Below are positions 17,196-26,636 of a DNA stretch of 64,000 nt, piece after piece. This DNA is from Denitrificimonas caeni (GTDB lineage: Bacteria; Pseudomonadota; Gammaproteobacteria; Pseudomonadales; Pseudomonadaceae): contig NZ_CAJHOA010000003.1 of NCBI RefSeq assembly GCF_905120345.1, positions 372,001 through 436,000 of the forward strand, written 5' to 3'. A model generated the notes under the pieces. The model was not told the DNA's origin. It saw only the letters and a list, made by a program, of their open reading frames with translations, and did not search any database. The position numbers were made by a program, and so were the translations under genes. Numbering within the stretch: position 1 is the stretch's first letter; each line of letters begins with the position of its first letter.

Positions 17196-18344
17196 GTGAG
17201 TCTGGTCTATAACGAAGAACAACAACAGCTGGACGACAGTGCGCGCGATTTTTTAGCGGCGCGCTCGCCAGTGAGTGAACAACGACGCATACGAGATCAA
17301 CAGCTTCCGGAAGGTTTTGATACGAGTGTTTGGCAGCAAATGCTCGAGTTTGGTTGGGGTGGTATTGCGCTGCCTGAAGCCTATGGAGGTTTGGAGTTTG
17401 GCTTCCAAGGCTTTGCTCCAGTCTTTGAGCATATGGGCCGTAATCTCGCTGCTGCACCTTTATTGTCATCGATCGTGCTCTGTGCCTCTTTGATTGATGA
17501 AGTCGGGACTGAGGCGCAGCGCGCTGAGTTACTGCCGGCTTTGATTGAAGGACGGCAGCGTTTTGCTTTGGCCACCCAAGGCCAAGATCGTTTTCGCCCA
17601 GAGCACCTCGATGTTGACGTGACGGAGCAGGACGATGGATTTTTGTTGGGTGGTGAAGATTTATGGGTGCTGGACGCACAGCAGGCTGATGCACTGCTGG
17701 TGGCTGGACGTTTGATATCAGGTGAGACGGCGTTATTTTTAGTGCCTGCTGATGCGCAAGGCTTACAGATTGAGCCCATACATTTACTTGACTCAAGAAA
17801 TCATGCACGCGTGTCATTGCATGCTGTGCAGTTACCAGCGGCAGCGCGTATTGGTTCAGTTGATGCGCAAGCGCAGCTCGAGCGTGCTTTGGATCGTGGT
17901 GCCGTTTGTATTGCAGCAGAATTGCTGGGCGCGACTGCAGTGATGTTTGAAATGACCATTGAATACTTGAAAACCCGTACGCAGTTTGGTGCGGCTATTG
18001 GTAGTTTTCAGGCGCTGCAGCATCGTGCGGGTTGGATGTTAGTTGATCTTGAGTTGGCGCGAAGTGCAGTGATGGCGGGTTTTGAAGCGCTCAATGATGA
18101 TTCCCTCAGTGTTGAAAGTCGTCAGCAAATCGTCAGTCTGGCGAAGTGGAAAGCGGGTGAAGCAGCGCACAAAATAAGTCGTGAAGCAGTGCAGATGCAT
18201 GGTGGTATCGGTGTTACTGATGAATATGATCTGGGTCTGTATCTAAAGCGCTCACGCGTGGCTCAAGTATTATTTGGCGACAGTGACTTTCATTGTGAGC
18301 GGTATGGTCGGATGGCGCAGCAGTTGTTTGCTGAGACACATTAA
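17196..18344 (+). CDS. acyl-CoA dehydrogenase, subunit 2 of a probable heteromeric pair
   Basis: Second acyl-CoA dehydrogenase-fold protein, 382 residues, GTG start with a perfect AGGAGG 5 nt upstream. The C-terminal half is well kept (TRTQFGAAIGSFQALQHR; AVQMHGGIGVTDEYDLGLYL), while the middle FAD-binding part is poorly conserved: the GSD motif seen in subunit 1 is missing. Such asymmetry is expected of the partner subunit in heterotetrameric steroid dehydrogenases. It lies between subunit 1 and an acyl-CoA ligase, so activation and dehydrogenation appear to be encoded in one operon. Confidence 0.85.
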   Translation: MSLVYNEEQQQLDDSARDFLAARSPVSEQRRIRDQQLPEGFDTSVWQQMLEFGWGGIALPEAYGGLEFGFQGFAPVFEHMGRNLAAAPLLSSIVLCASLIDEVGTEAQRAELLPALIEGRQRFALATQGQDRFRPEHLDVDVTEQDDGFLLGGEDLWVLDAQQADALLVAGRLISGETALFLVPADAQGLQIEPIHLLDSRNHARVSLHAVQLPAAARIGSVDAQAQLERALDRGAVCIAAELLGATAVMFEMTIEYLKTRTQFGAAIGSFQALQHRAGWMLVDLELARSAVMAGFEALNDDSLSVESRQQIVSLAKWKAGEAAHKISREAVQMHGGIGVTDEYDLGLYLKRSRVAQVLFGDSDFHCERYGRMAQQLFAETH

Positions 18345-18354
18345 GGGAACAGTA

Positions 18355-20028
18355 ATGATTAGTGAACAAATTAATGGTTGGCGTCAAGCGTGGGGCCAGT
18401 TAATCCATGAGGCGTCACCTTTTGCAATAGTAAAGAACCAGCAGGGTATCCCTGAGTTCTCCAAAGCTCCAGTTAATCTGGTTGAGGCGTTGCAACCCGG
18501 TCGACAGCATGGCGATAAGCCGTTTGTCAGATGGCAGGGGCAGAGCTACACCTATAATGAGTTTTTTGCTAAAGCTGATAAAATTACTGCAGCACTGCAA
18601 AAGGATTTGTCGGTTGGTAAAGGTGATCGTATTGCGATTGCAATGCGTAATCGTCCGGCCTGGATGATCTCCTTTATGGCCGCTATCCAGGTCGGTGCGA
18701 TTCCGGTACCCATTAACAGCTGGAGCACCGCCGACGAGTTGTTGTATGCCATTAAGGATTGCGGTGCGCGCGTGGTTTTTTGTGACCCGCAGCGTTATGA
18801 GTTGCTCAAGGACTTGGGCGATGAGATCACCATCGTTGTGGCTGATGAAACGCCGTTAAGAACAGGTGATCGCAGCTGGGCCAGCATGCTGATATATGAG
18901 CCAGAAGAGGCCGTGCTGGCCAGTCCTGATCCGCAAGATCCTGCGTTGATTTTGTATACGTCAGGTACTACAGGCCAAGCGAAGGGTGTTGTCTCCAGTC
19001 ACAAGGCGGTTTGTCAGGCATTGTATGCGTTGGATTTCCAAGGAACATTGGCCTATATGACCTCTGAAGAGCGGGTTCGGCCGATGCTGGAGTCGGGGCT
19101 ACAACCCACTATGCTGTTGGCCTATCCGATGTTTCATGTCAGTGGTTTATTGTCGCAATTTATGAGTGCTCTGCGCAGTGGCCGTCGTTTGGTAATCATC
19201 TACAAGTGGGATGTGGATGACGCGATCAATACCATTCGCGATGAAAAAGTCACCCAGTTTGCTGGCGTGCCGACCATGATGCAGCAGTTGATTCACAGTG
19301 AACGTTTTGCCAGTTCAGACACTGATACGCTGTTTGCGCTGGGTCTCGGTGGTAGTGCAGCGTCTAGGGCGTTGTTGGATAAATTGCTCGAGAGTAAGCC
19401 GATGGCGCTGTCGGGCAATGGTTACGGCATGACCGAAAGCAATGGTATCTGTGCTGCCCATGGTGGCAACCAGTTTATGGCGTTTCCTGAGTCGGTGGGC
19501 TGGCCTTTACCTTTGGTTGAGATCATCATCGGTGAAAGCCCTGATCAGCCCGTGCTAGCCGGTACCAGTGGTCCTATTTGGCTGCGTACTTCAGCGTTGA
19601 TGGACGGCTATTGGAATAAGCCCGAAGAAACTCAGCAAGTCATGAAAGATGGTTGGTTTTTCACTGGTGACGTAGGTTATCTTGACGAGAATGGCATGCT
19701 GTACATCACCGACCGGATCAAAGATATTATTATTCGCGGTGGCGAAAATATCTCTGCGGTTGAGGTTGAGCACTGCATTTGTGAGCATCCAGAGGTTGAG
19801 GAAGCCGCTGTGTTTATGCTGCCTGATGCTAACTTTGGTGAGACAGTGGGGATGGTAGTGCGTACCGCTACTGATGTCAGCGAAAAAGATTTATTGGCTT
19901 TTATGGCGCAGCGCTTGGCTGCTTACAAACTGCCAGAGCGTATGTGGTTTGCTGAGCAGTCTCTGCCACGCAGTGCTACAGGTAAACTGCTCAAAGCACA
20001 GGTTAGAAAAGAGTTTGCGAACCTTTAG
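18355..20028 (+). CDS. acyl-CoA synthetase (class I adenylate-forming)
   Basis: Activates a carboxylic acid to its CoA thioester through an acyl-AMP. From ATG 18355 (AAGGGAA upstream; an earlier in-frame ATG at 18274 lies inside the previous gene) it has 557 residues. The P-loop-like motif YTSGTTGQAKGV, the A5 motif NGYGMTES, the hinge region FTGDVGYLDENGMLYITDR and the catalytic Lys in PRSATGKLLK are all present. It ends the acyl-CoA dehydrogenase operon and is followed by a terminator. The substrate is probably a steroid-derived acid; this is inferred from context. Confidence 0.9.
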   Translation: MISEQINGWRQAWGQLIHEASPFAIVKNQQGIPEFSKAPVNLVEALQPGRQHGDKPFVRWQGQSYTYNEFFAKADKITAALQKDLSVGKGDRIAIAMRNRPAWMISFMAAIQVGAIPVPINSWSTADELLYAIKDCGARVVFCDPQRYELLKDLGDEITIVVADETPLRTGDRSWASMLIYEPEEAVLASPDPQDPALILYTSGTTGQAKGVVSSHKAVCQALYALDFQGTLAYMTSEERVRPMLESGLQPTMLLAYPMFHVSGLLSQFMSALRSGRRLVIIYKWDVDDAINTIRDEKVTQFAGVPTMMQQLIHSERFASSDTDTLFALGLGGSAASRALLDKLLESKPMALSGNGYGMTESNGICAAHGGNQFMAFPESVGWPLPLVEIIIGESPDQPVLAGTSGPIWLRTSALMDGYWNKPEETQQVMKDGWFFTGDVGYLDENGMLYITDRIKDIIIRGGENISAVEVEHCICEHPEVEEAAVFMLPDANFGETVGMVVRTATDVSEKDLLAFMAQRLAAYKLPERMWFAEQSLPRSATGKLLKAQVRKEFANL

Positions 20029-20113
20029 CTCTAATGATCAGTAATCGGTTTGCATCTTTATGATGCAAGCTGGTTGCGCTGTTACTGTGGTCATTTTATA
20101 GAACAACAGATAC

Positions 20114-20141
20114 AAAAAACGGCGATTAATCGCCGTTTTTT
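20114..20141. terminator. bidirectional terminator
   Basis: Perfect palindrome with arms AAAAAACGGCGATT and AATCGCCGTTTTTT. It lies between the convergent acyl-CoA synthetase and FadH-like genes and can serve both. Confidence 0.85.
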
Positions 20142-20156
20142 GTTGTCAGTCATCCG

Positions 20157-22283
20157 TTACAAACTAAGTGCTGCATTGGTACCGCTGCGCAGTGCGCCTT
20201 CAATATAGCCAAGTGTGTCGCAATCACCGATGCTAATGGCGTTAAAACCTTGCTGGTTAAGGCTGGTGGCCAAGCTGTGATCAGGACTGGCGCCAACGGC
20301 CAATACCACCGAGTCGGCTGCAACACTGTGTTGCTGGCCGTCTTTATCCTGGTAGTTGACCTGGTTTTTATCGATCGAGGTGACTTCACAATGTGTCAGC
20401 ATTGCTACGTTGTGATCACTTAGATTGTCCAGCACACGCCAGCGTCGCACAATTGATAGCTCCGCACCTAAGGAAGGGCTCGGTTCAAGTACAGTGACGT
20501 GACGCCCACGCTCGATTAGAAACTCAGCCAGCTCAAGTCCGACTAAGCCACCACCGACAATCACCACTTTTTTACCCAATGGCATCCATAACTTAGATAG
20601 GCCTTGCAGAGCATCACGACTGTTGGTAGCACCACTGAGGCTACCGGCTTTCATCATCGTGCGTTGGGTCAGTGACAGTTTGTTTTTGGCGATTTCATCA
20701 GCACGGTCACCGGTCATCAAACGGCGTAATTCATCACCACTCCAGACATGTTTCATCTCGGCACCTGGAATGCTTGGCGCATCGCGCTTCGCTCCGGTGG
20801 CAACAAACACCTGATCAGCATGCAAACTGCTGAGTAACTCGGCAGTTGCGGCAGTGTTGTAACGGATATCAATGTCCAGTGCTTTAACTTGTGCGGTCAG
20901 GTTATCCAGTAAGACGCCGTTTTCTGGATAGGCCAAGGCAGCAAAAAATAATGTGCCCCCTAGTCGGTTACTGCGTTCAATCAGCGTGACTTTATGCCCA
21001 CGCTGTCTCGCGATGCGTGCGGCTTCCATGCCTGCTGGACCGCCGCCGATGATTGCGACATGTTTATTCTGTGTGGCTGGCAGTATAACTTTTTGAAATT
21101 CCTGCCCAGTAAAAGGGTTGGCTGCGCACTTGATACGTTCGTTAATAAAGATTTGACTGACGCAGACATAGCAGTAAATACAGGGACGAATGGTCTCAGG
21201 TTTACCCGCAATTAATTTATTGGGTAGTTCTGGGTCAGCCAGTAATTTACGGCCCATGGCAATAAAGTCACACTGGCCTGCAGCGATGGCTTTATCACCA
21301 ACATCCGGCTCAATTCGTCCCAGTGCAATCACTGAAGTGTTGACCACCGATTTAATCTGCGCCGCCCAATCAAGATAACCTGCAGGTTTTTGTACCAGTG
21401 GTGCATCGGTAAACGCGGAGCCTCTGGTAATGGTGGCGTAGGCTGAGACAGCAATGGCATGCATGCCGTCTTCGTCAGCAATTTGGGCAACTTTTTTCGC
21501 TTCTTCTAAAGTGATGCCGCCTTCAGTATGCATCTCATAGGCATCAATACGTACCCATACACCAAAGGTCGGGCTGACTCGTGCGCGTACCGCTTGCATC
21601 ACTTCACGTAGAAATCGTACACGGTTCTCGAAAGAGCCACCGTACTCATCATCGCGCTGGTTATGGTAGGGCGAGAGGAAACCGGCAATAATGTAGTTGT
21701 GCGCGGCATGAATTTCAACACCATCAAATCCGGCCTTTTCCGCTCGCTCAGCGGCAGCGGCAAACCACTCGACCATTTGTGCAATATCGTTTTTATCCAT
21801 GACGCGGATGACGGGGTTGCTATCGCGTCGTTGCGAACTAATAAATTTACCCAGCTCTTCCTGAGTCAACGATGACATGATGTTGTTTTTGGTCATGCGC
21901 GGTATGGATGGAACCCACAGATCGCGACCTTCTGATAAATCCCGTGCGGCGACTTTGCCAGCATGCTGGATTTGCATGGCAACTTTGGCGCCATGCTTAT
22001 GCACTCGTTCGGCCAGTTTGGCTAAACCGGGGATGTACTTATCGTCAGAAATCGCACACTGAAAAGGCTCTGCAGTCCCGTGAGGAAAGGCAATGGAGAC
22101 CACCCCCATAATAATCAGGCCTGCGCCACCGGCTGCACGCGCCTCATAGTAGGCTTGCATTTGTTCAGTGCAATAACCGTCCGGATCCGAAAAATTGTCG
22201 CCCATTGGCGAGAGAATAATACGGTTACGCAGATCAATTGGGCCGAGTTTTCCAGGGCTAAGCAGATGTTTGTATTGGCTCAT
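20157..22283 (-). CDS. NADH:flavin oxidoreductase, 2,4-dienoyl-CoA reductase (FadH)-like
   Basis: Reduces an activated C=C bond using FMN, a [4Fe-4S] cluster and FAD. I start at ATG 22283 (AGGAAA upstream), giving 708 residues; an ORF start at 22307 lacks such a site. The TIM barrel carries HAAHNYIIAGFLSPYHNQR, and two FAD/NAD motifs follow (GGGPAGMEAARIA and GGGLVGLELAEFL). The cluster Cys spacing is CIYCYVC and a fourth Cys 13 residues on, where FadH has CxxCxxxC, so one spacer residue is missing. BaiCD/BaiH steroid reductases belong to this family, making a steroid enone a fair guess. Third gene of a leftward unit behind MFS and HsaD-like genes. Confidence 0.85.
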   Translation of the reverse strand: MSQYKHLLSPGKLGPIDLRNRIILSPMGDNFSDPDGYCTEQMQAYYEARAAGGAGLIIMGVVSIAFPHGTAEPFQCAISDDKYIPGLAKLAERVHKHGAKVAMQIQHAGKVAARDLSEGRDLWVPSIPRMTKNNIMSSLTQEELGKFISSQRRDSNPVIRVMDKNDIAQMVEWFAAAAERAEKAGFDGVEIHAAHNYIIAGFLSPYHNQRDDEYGGSFENRVRFLREVMQAVRARVSPTFGVWVRIDAYEMHTEGGITLEEAKKVAQIADEDGMHAIAVSAYATITRGSAFTDAPLVQKPAGYLDWAAQIKSVVNTSVIALGRIEPDVGDKAIAAGQCDFIAMGRKLLADPELPNKLIAGKPETIRPCIYCYVCVSQIFINERIKCAANPFTGQEFQKVILPATQNKHVAIIGGGPAGMEAARIARQRGHKVTLIERSNRLGGTLFFAALAYPENGVLLDNLTAQVKALDIDIRYNTAATAELLSSLHADQVFVATGAKRDAPSIPGAEMKHVWSGDELRRLMTGDRADEIAKNKLSLTQRTMMKAGSLSGATNSRDALQGLSKLWMPLGKKVVIVGGGLVGLELAEFLIERGRHVTVLEPSPSLGAELSIVRRWRVLDNLSDHNVAMLTHCEVTSIDKNQVNYQDKDGQQHSVAADSVVLAVGASPDHSLATSLNQQGFNAISIGDCDTLGYIEGALRSGTNAALSL

Positions 22284-22324
22284 TATTGTTTTCCTGCCGT
22301 GTACCATTAAATTGAAAAAATCGC

Positions 22325-23161
22325 TTACTCAGCGTCGAGCAAAAAATTCAGACACTGACGATTAAACAGCTGTTGGTGTTCGACTTGTACCCAATGCCCG
22401 CAACGGTTTAGTAGGGTAAAACGCGCATGCGGTGCGTTTTCTAGAATTTTAAAGGTACCGCTGACTGGATTAAATAGGTCATTGGTGCCCCAGAAACCAA
22501 GAATCGGGCATTTAATTTCATGCAGACGTTCGGTCATGTTGGGCACCAGCATGGTGCTGAAAAGATTAGCCGGTTGCGTGACAGCAACTGCGGCACGCTC
22601 TTCTAGAATACTGTCTTGTAGCTGGCTGCTATCAAATAGCTGTAAGGTCATCACTTGGCGCATTTGCTCTACGCCCATCGGGCCTTGGCCGTACACTTCG
22701 ACCATGCGTTTAATGCCTTCCATTTCGAAGTAGGTTTCACGCTCTTCAACGCCGCCGGGGGCCATCAGTATCAGGTTATCAACACGTGTAGGGTGATCTA
22801 AAGTATAACCCAGTGCAATCGCGCCACCGAGCGAGTTACCCAGCAGTGTGCAGGTTTTTATGCCGATGTTATCCAGTAATAATTTTAAATTCTCAACAAA
22901 AAATGCAAGATCATAGTTCACATCTGCCGGCTTATCTGAGCGGCCGAAACCTGGTAAATCAAGAACGATATTACGAAAACCAGCATTATCAAAGGCTGGA
23001 TAGTTGCCCTTGAAGTTACTGAAGCCACTGGCGCCAGGGCCTGAACCGTGTAACCAGACCACAACCGGTCCGTCACCAATATCAAGATAGTGAAGCGTCA
23101 AACCGTTATCGAGTTTGGCGTATTTCCCGACTGGAAGTGGGAGGTCTTTGGTTTTGCTCAT
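22325..23161 (-). CDS. hsaD: meta-cleavage product C-C hydrolase, HsaD/TesD type
   Basis: Serine alpha/beta hydrolase that splits the product of extradiol ring cleavage; in steroid catabolism it hydrolyses 4,9-DSHA. The 278-residue protein has the oxyanion segment HGSGPGASGFSNF, nucleophile Ser110 in GNSLGG, Asp228 in WGTNDLF and His256 in CGHWVQVEH, all typical of the BphD/HsaD family. It lies 13 bp after the MFS transporter gene and 41 bp before the FadH-like gene. The matching extradiol dioxygenase gene is not in the window. Confidence 0.9.
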   Translation of the reverse strand: MSKTKDLPLPVGKYAKLDNGLTLHYLDIGDGPVVVWLHGSGPGASGFSNFKGNYPAFDNAGFRNIVLDLPGFGRSDKPADVNYDLAFFVENLKLLLDNIGIKTCTLLGNSLGGAIALGYTLDHPTRVDNLILMAPGGVEERETYFEMEGIKRMVEVYGQGPMGVEQMRQVMTLQLFDSSQLQDSILEERAAVAVTQPANLFSTMLVPNMTERLHEIKCPILGFWGTNDLFNPVSGTFKILENAPHARFTLLNRCGHWVQVEHQQLFNRQCLNFLLDAE

Positions 23162-23174
23162 GGTGCTTTTCCTT

Positions 23175-24524
23175 TTAAGAGATGGCAGGCTTAGTGTCGT
23201 GTGCCATATTTATATGTGTTGTGCTTGCTTGCTCAGTTGCCAGCATTTGTTTACGGTATTTTGGAATGGCACTGATCAAGAAGAGGCAGGGAATGAGTAG
23301 CAAGCAGGCAGAGGCAACCAAGGCATAGCGCAAGGCTTCAGCGCCAATTGAGCTGTAAAGCAGATCGCTGATTATGCCCGCGACAACTGGACCCAGTCCT
23401 GCTCCGAAGAGGGTCACGCTCATAAAAAATAGCGCGGTGCCTTGTGCGAGTTTGTTGACGGGTAAAATACGAGTCATGGCGCTGAAGCAGGGGACTGTCC
23501 ACCAGACACCGAAAAAAGCGAAGCCCATATAAAATAAGAAGCCGGTGGGTACCGCAGTACTGCCGATCATAAAAGCAGTGCCTGCTGGCCACAAGTAGAA
23601 GGCCATTGCCAACGGAATACTGAGCGCGGTACCGAGTAACGCGGTGCCCAGCTGCCAGCCTGGATCTTTGGCGGCTAGGGTATCGGTGACATAACCACAT
23701 ACCAGCGTGCCTAATACCGCGAGAACACCGCCACCAATTCCCATCAACATGCCGGCATCTTGAATGGTGAGTTGATGTGAGCGGATCATAAAGCTGGGTG
23801 TCCACATCTGAATGGCATAGCCAGTAATAGCGGCTGCACCGCCGGTCGCAATAATCTGCCAAAAACCCGGTATGCACAACAAACTTTGTGCCGTGCGCAA
23901 CATACCTGCTTCAGGTACGCCAGGGGCTGTGGCGACAATAGGTTTTGGTGATTTAACCGTGAAGGCTAAGATAAGACCGATCACAATACCGGGAGCGCCA
24001 ACAATAATAAAAGTTGCACGCCAACCGTACATCTCTGCCAGTACACCACCAAAGCCAATACCCAGTACTGCGCCGAGCGCTGGGCCAAGACCAAAAATAG
24101 CTAGCGCGCGCGCTCTGAGGCGAGGCGGGTATAGCTCAGAAATCATGGCAACTGAGGGTGCACCGGCACCCGCTTCACCTACAGCGACACCGATACGTAG
24201 TAGTACCAGGACCATAAAGCTGCCAGCGAAACCGCTGAGCATGGTCAGGATACTCCAAGCGATACAGGCGATGGCAATCACCGGCTTGCGGCCAATACGG
24301 TCAGAGAGTCGACCTAGAGGCAAGCCAAAACCTGTGTAGAAAATAGCAAAAGCAACGCCAGTTAAGAGGCCGATCATGGTGTCCGAGGCACCAAATTCAG
24401 CCTTGATCGGCTCGATCAGTACGGAAATAACCAAACGATCGATGTAGCTCATTACATAAATTACTGCCAGAAGCATGAGGGCGTAGTGGGCGTGTCCTGC
24501 CACTTTTTCTTTATTGTGGGCCAT
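23175..24524 (-). CDS. MFS transporter
   Basis: Proton-coupled inner-membrane transporter, 449 residues with 12 predicted transmembrane segments. The loop 2-3 signature appears as GLPLGRLSDRIGRKPV, the MFS motif A pattern. It is of the type often annotated as spinster-like or ACS-family, seen with aromatic and sterol catabolic genes. It leads the leftward unit with hsaD and the FadH-like gene and shares its promoter region, with two operator dyads, with the divergent acyl-CoA ligase. Uptake of the steroid or an acid intermediate is likely but not shown. Confidence 0.88.
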   Translation of the reverse strand: MAHNKEKVAGHAHYALMLLAVIYVMSYIDRLVISVLIEPIKAEFGASDTMIGLLTGVAFAIFYTGFGLPLGRLSDRIGRKPVIAIACIAWSILTMLSGFAGSFMVLVLLRIGVAVGEAGAGAPSVAMISELYPPRLRARALAIFGLGPALGAVLGIGFGGVLAEMYGWRATFIIVGAPGIVIGLILAFTVKSPKPIVATAPGVPEAGMLRTAQSLLCIPGFWQIIATGGAAAITGYAIQMWTPSFMIRSHQLTIQDAGMLMGIGGGVLAVLGTLVCGYVTDTLAAKDPGWQLGTALLGTALSIPLAMAFYLWPAGTAFMIGSTAVPTGFLFYMGFAFFGVWWTVPCFSAMTRILPVNKLAQGTALFFMSVTLFGAGLGPVVAGIISDLLYSSIGAEALRYALVASACLLLIPCLFLISAIPKYRKQMLATEQASTTHINMAHDTKPAIS

Positions 24525-24591
24525 AAATGTACATCTCTTATCATTATTGTTGAGCGTCGCTAATCATTGCCGTCTGCCTTGGTAAACGACA

Positions 24592-24607
24592 TCGTCCATT
24601 TAGACCA
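24592..24607. promoter_or_regulatory. putative operator dyad, copy 6
   Basis: TCGTCCATTTAGACCA, 68 bp upstream of the MFS start. It overlaps a perfect 12-bp palindrome GACCACTTGGTC (24603-24614). Confidence 0.5.
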
Positions 24608-24638
24608 CTTGGTCAGTTGCCAATTTATACAGTGGATT

Positions 24639-24654
24639 TAGTCTTTACGGACGA
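24639..24654. promoter_or_regulatory. putative operator dyad, copy 7
   Basis: TAGTCTTTACGGACGA; the reverse complement TCGTCCGTAAAGACTA fits the shared motif. It lies 47 bp from copy 6 in the divergent region, about 100 bp before the acyl-CoA ligase gene. Confidence 0.5.
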
Positions 24655-24755
24655 TGCTCCCTCTTGTGGCCTTTCATAATCTAATTCAACGTTACTTGTA
24701 CTGCCTGCCCTAGACACTGTCTGCAAGGCTGGGTTGGCTAAGACAAATTTGACTC

Positions 24756-26636
24756 ATGATTGGGGTGCATATGCTCGGCGTTGACTCATACGATAAAAAT
24801 AAAAATAATGATCAGTCGGTTCGCGTTCCCGCAGTGGATCGGGTTCAACAGAAACATGATCTGCGTTCATCTATTGCTGCACAAATTAAGCCAAGTGATC
24901 TATATACGCTGGGGCAGCGTATTGAAGATACGGTGGATAAATTTTCCGAACGCCCATTTCTAATCTACGGCGATCGTACTTATACCTATAAAGAAGTGGA
25001 TGAGCGCGTTAATCAGTACGCTAATACGCTTGTAGCGCGAGGTATTCAGCCCGGAGATGTGTGTGCGGTAGCGTTAGAGAACCGTCCGGAATTATTCTTT
25101 TGCTGGTTTGCTCTTGCTAAAATCGGTGCAGTTTCAACGCTGGTTAATTACCATTTACAAGGTAATCCACTGATTCACGTATTGCAGGCGACTCGCACTA
25201 AAGCGGTGCTGGTTGGCGAAGAGTGCATTGTACCGTTTCTCGAAACGCCTGAAACTCAAGAATGGCCGCAATGGCTGATTCCCGATGCTGAGAATCCTGC
25301 TGCTGTCGAGACACTCGCTAACTTCGATCGTGAGTTTTCAGTCGAAGTGGAACAGGCCTCAAATGCGCGACCTGATGCGGCCTTACGGGCGGGTATTCGC
25401 GCCGAAGATGACATGCTCTACATCTTCACGTCAGGTACCACCGGTTTACCTAAAGCTGCGCGTTACAGCAATATGCGCTGGATGACCTCGGGTGATGTGA
25501 TGGAAGTCACCTTGGATACTGACACCAATGATGTGTTCTATTGCTGCCTGCCTTTATATCACGGTGCTGCCGCGACGTCGGTCGGTTCCACTGCATTATC
25601 GTCAGGGGCTTCGATTGTTATTCGTCGCAAATTCAGTGCCAGCCGTTTTTGGACGGATGTGCGCACCCATGGTGTAACGGTCTTTCAGTATGTGGGCGAG
25701 ATTTGCCGTTACTTGCTCAATCGCCCTGAAGCTGAAGAAGAAAAAAACAACTCACTGCGCTGTATGCTGGGTGCCGGTTTAACCGCCGACAGCTGGCGTC
25801 GCTGGATCAAGCGTTTCGGTGAGCTAGATGTCTATGAAGGCTGGGGTTCAACAGAAGCCAATACCGCTACCATCAATCTTGATAACTATATTGGTTCATG
25901 CGGGCGAATACCTGACTGGAACAAAACCAACTTGCGTTTGTTGCGTGTCGATGAAGAAACACAAGCTCATGTGCGCGATGAAAACGGTTTTTATGTGCAT
26001 TGCCAACCAGGTGAGGTGGGTGAAGCGGTAGGCTTTATTGTTGACTCTCCACATATCGGTGCAGGCCGTTTTGAGGGCTATACTTCTGCGGCGGCGACTG
26101 AGACCAAGATTTTAAGAAATGTATTCCAGACGGGTGATGCGTGGTGGAGTTCAGGTGATTTGTTGCGTTATGACGAAAATGGCTACTGCTATTTCGTTGA
26201 CCGTGTCGGTGATACCTTCCGTTGGAAAAGTGAGAACGTATCAACCCAAGAAGTGGCTTCAGAATTAGGTGATTTCACCGGTATGGAGTTCATTAATATT
26301 TATGGGGTGGCCGTCACTGAGCATGAAGGTAGAGCAGGCATGGCACTGGTGGTTATGCAGCAGGGCCATGAGTTTGATCCGCAAGCGTTTTATAATTTTG
26401 TTACTGAGCGCTTGCCGCACTATGCTCGTCCCGTGTTTGTTCGAGCCGGCTCGCACGCCGATATGACCACAACCTTTAAGCACCGCAAAATTGATTTACA
26501 GAAGCAGGGTTACGATCCCAGTAAGTTTGCTGACACGCTGTATGTCAAAGATGACAGTGCTGCCACCTACAGTCTCTACAGCGACGAAGTCCTCGCTAGA
26601 AATGCGCTGCTACCTTTTGTGGATGGTGATGCATGA
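24756..26636 (+). CDS. long-chain/steroid acyl-CoA ligase, FATP/FadD6-like
   Basis: Adenylate-forming ligase of 626 residues, in the very-long-chain acyl-CoA synthetase / fatty-acid transport protein group that also holds bile-acid and sterol-acid CoA ligases. Motifs: YIFTSGTTGLPKAARYSN (AMP binding), EGWGSTEAN (A5), SSGDLLRYDENGYCYFVDRVGDTFRWKSEN (hinge region, split here as GDLLRYDENGY and DRVGDTFRWKSEN) and a C-terminal FKHRKIDLQKQGYD. An in-frame ATG at 24771 with GGGGT 4 nt upstream is an alternative start. It overlaps the next gene by 4 bp and is divergent from the MFS operon. Confidence 0.87.
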   Translation: MIGVHMLGVDSYDKNKNNDQSVRVPAVDRVQQKHDLRSSIAAQIKPSDLYTLGQRIEDTVDKFSERPFLIYGDRTYTYKEVDERVNQYANTLVARGIQPGDVCAVALENRPELFFCWFALAKIGAVSTLVNYHLQGNPLIHVLQATRTKAVLVGEECIVPFLETPETQEWPQWLIPDAENPAAVETLANFDREFSVEVEQASNARPDAALRAGIRAEDDMLYIFTSGTTGLPKAARYSNMRWMTSGDVMEVTLDTDTNDVFYCCLPLYHGAAATSVGSTALSSGASIVIRRKFSASRFWTDVRTHGVTVFQYVGEICRYLLNRPEAEEEKNNSLRCMLGAGLTADSWRRWIKRFGELDVYEGWGSTEANTATINLDNYIGSCGRIPDWNKTNLRLLRVDEETQAHVRDENGFYVHCQPGEVGEAVGFIVDSPHIGAGRFEGYTSAAATETKILRNVFQTGDAWWSSGDLLRYDENGYCYFVDRVGDTFRWKSENVSTQEVASELGDFTGMEFINIYGVAVTEHEGRAGMALVVMQQGHEFDPQAFYNFVTERLPHYARPVFVRAGSHADMTTTFKHRKIDLQKQGYDPSKFADTLYVKDDSAATYSLYSDEVLARNALLPFVDGDA

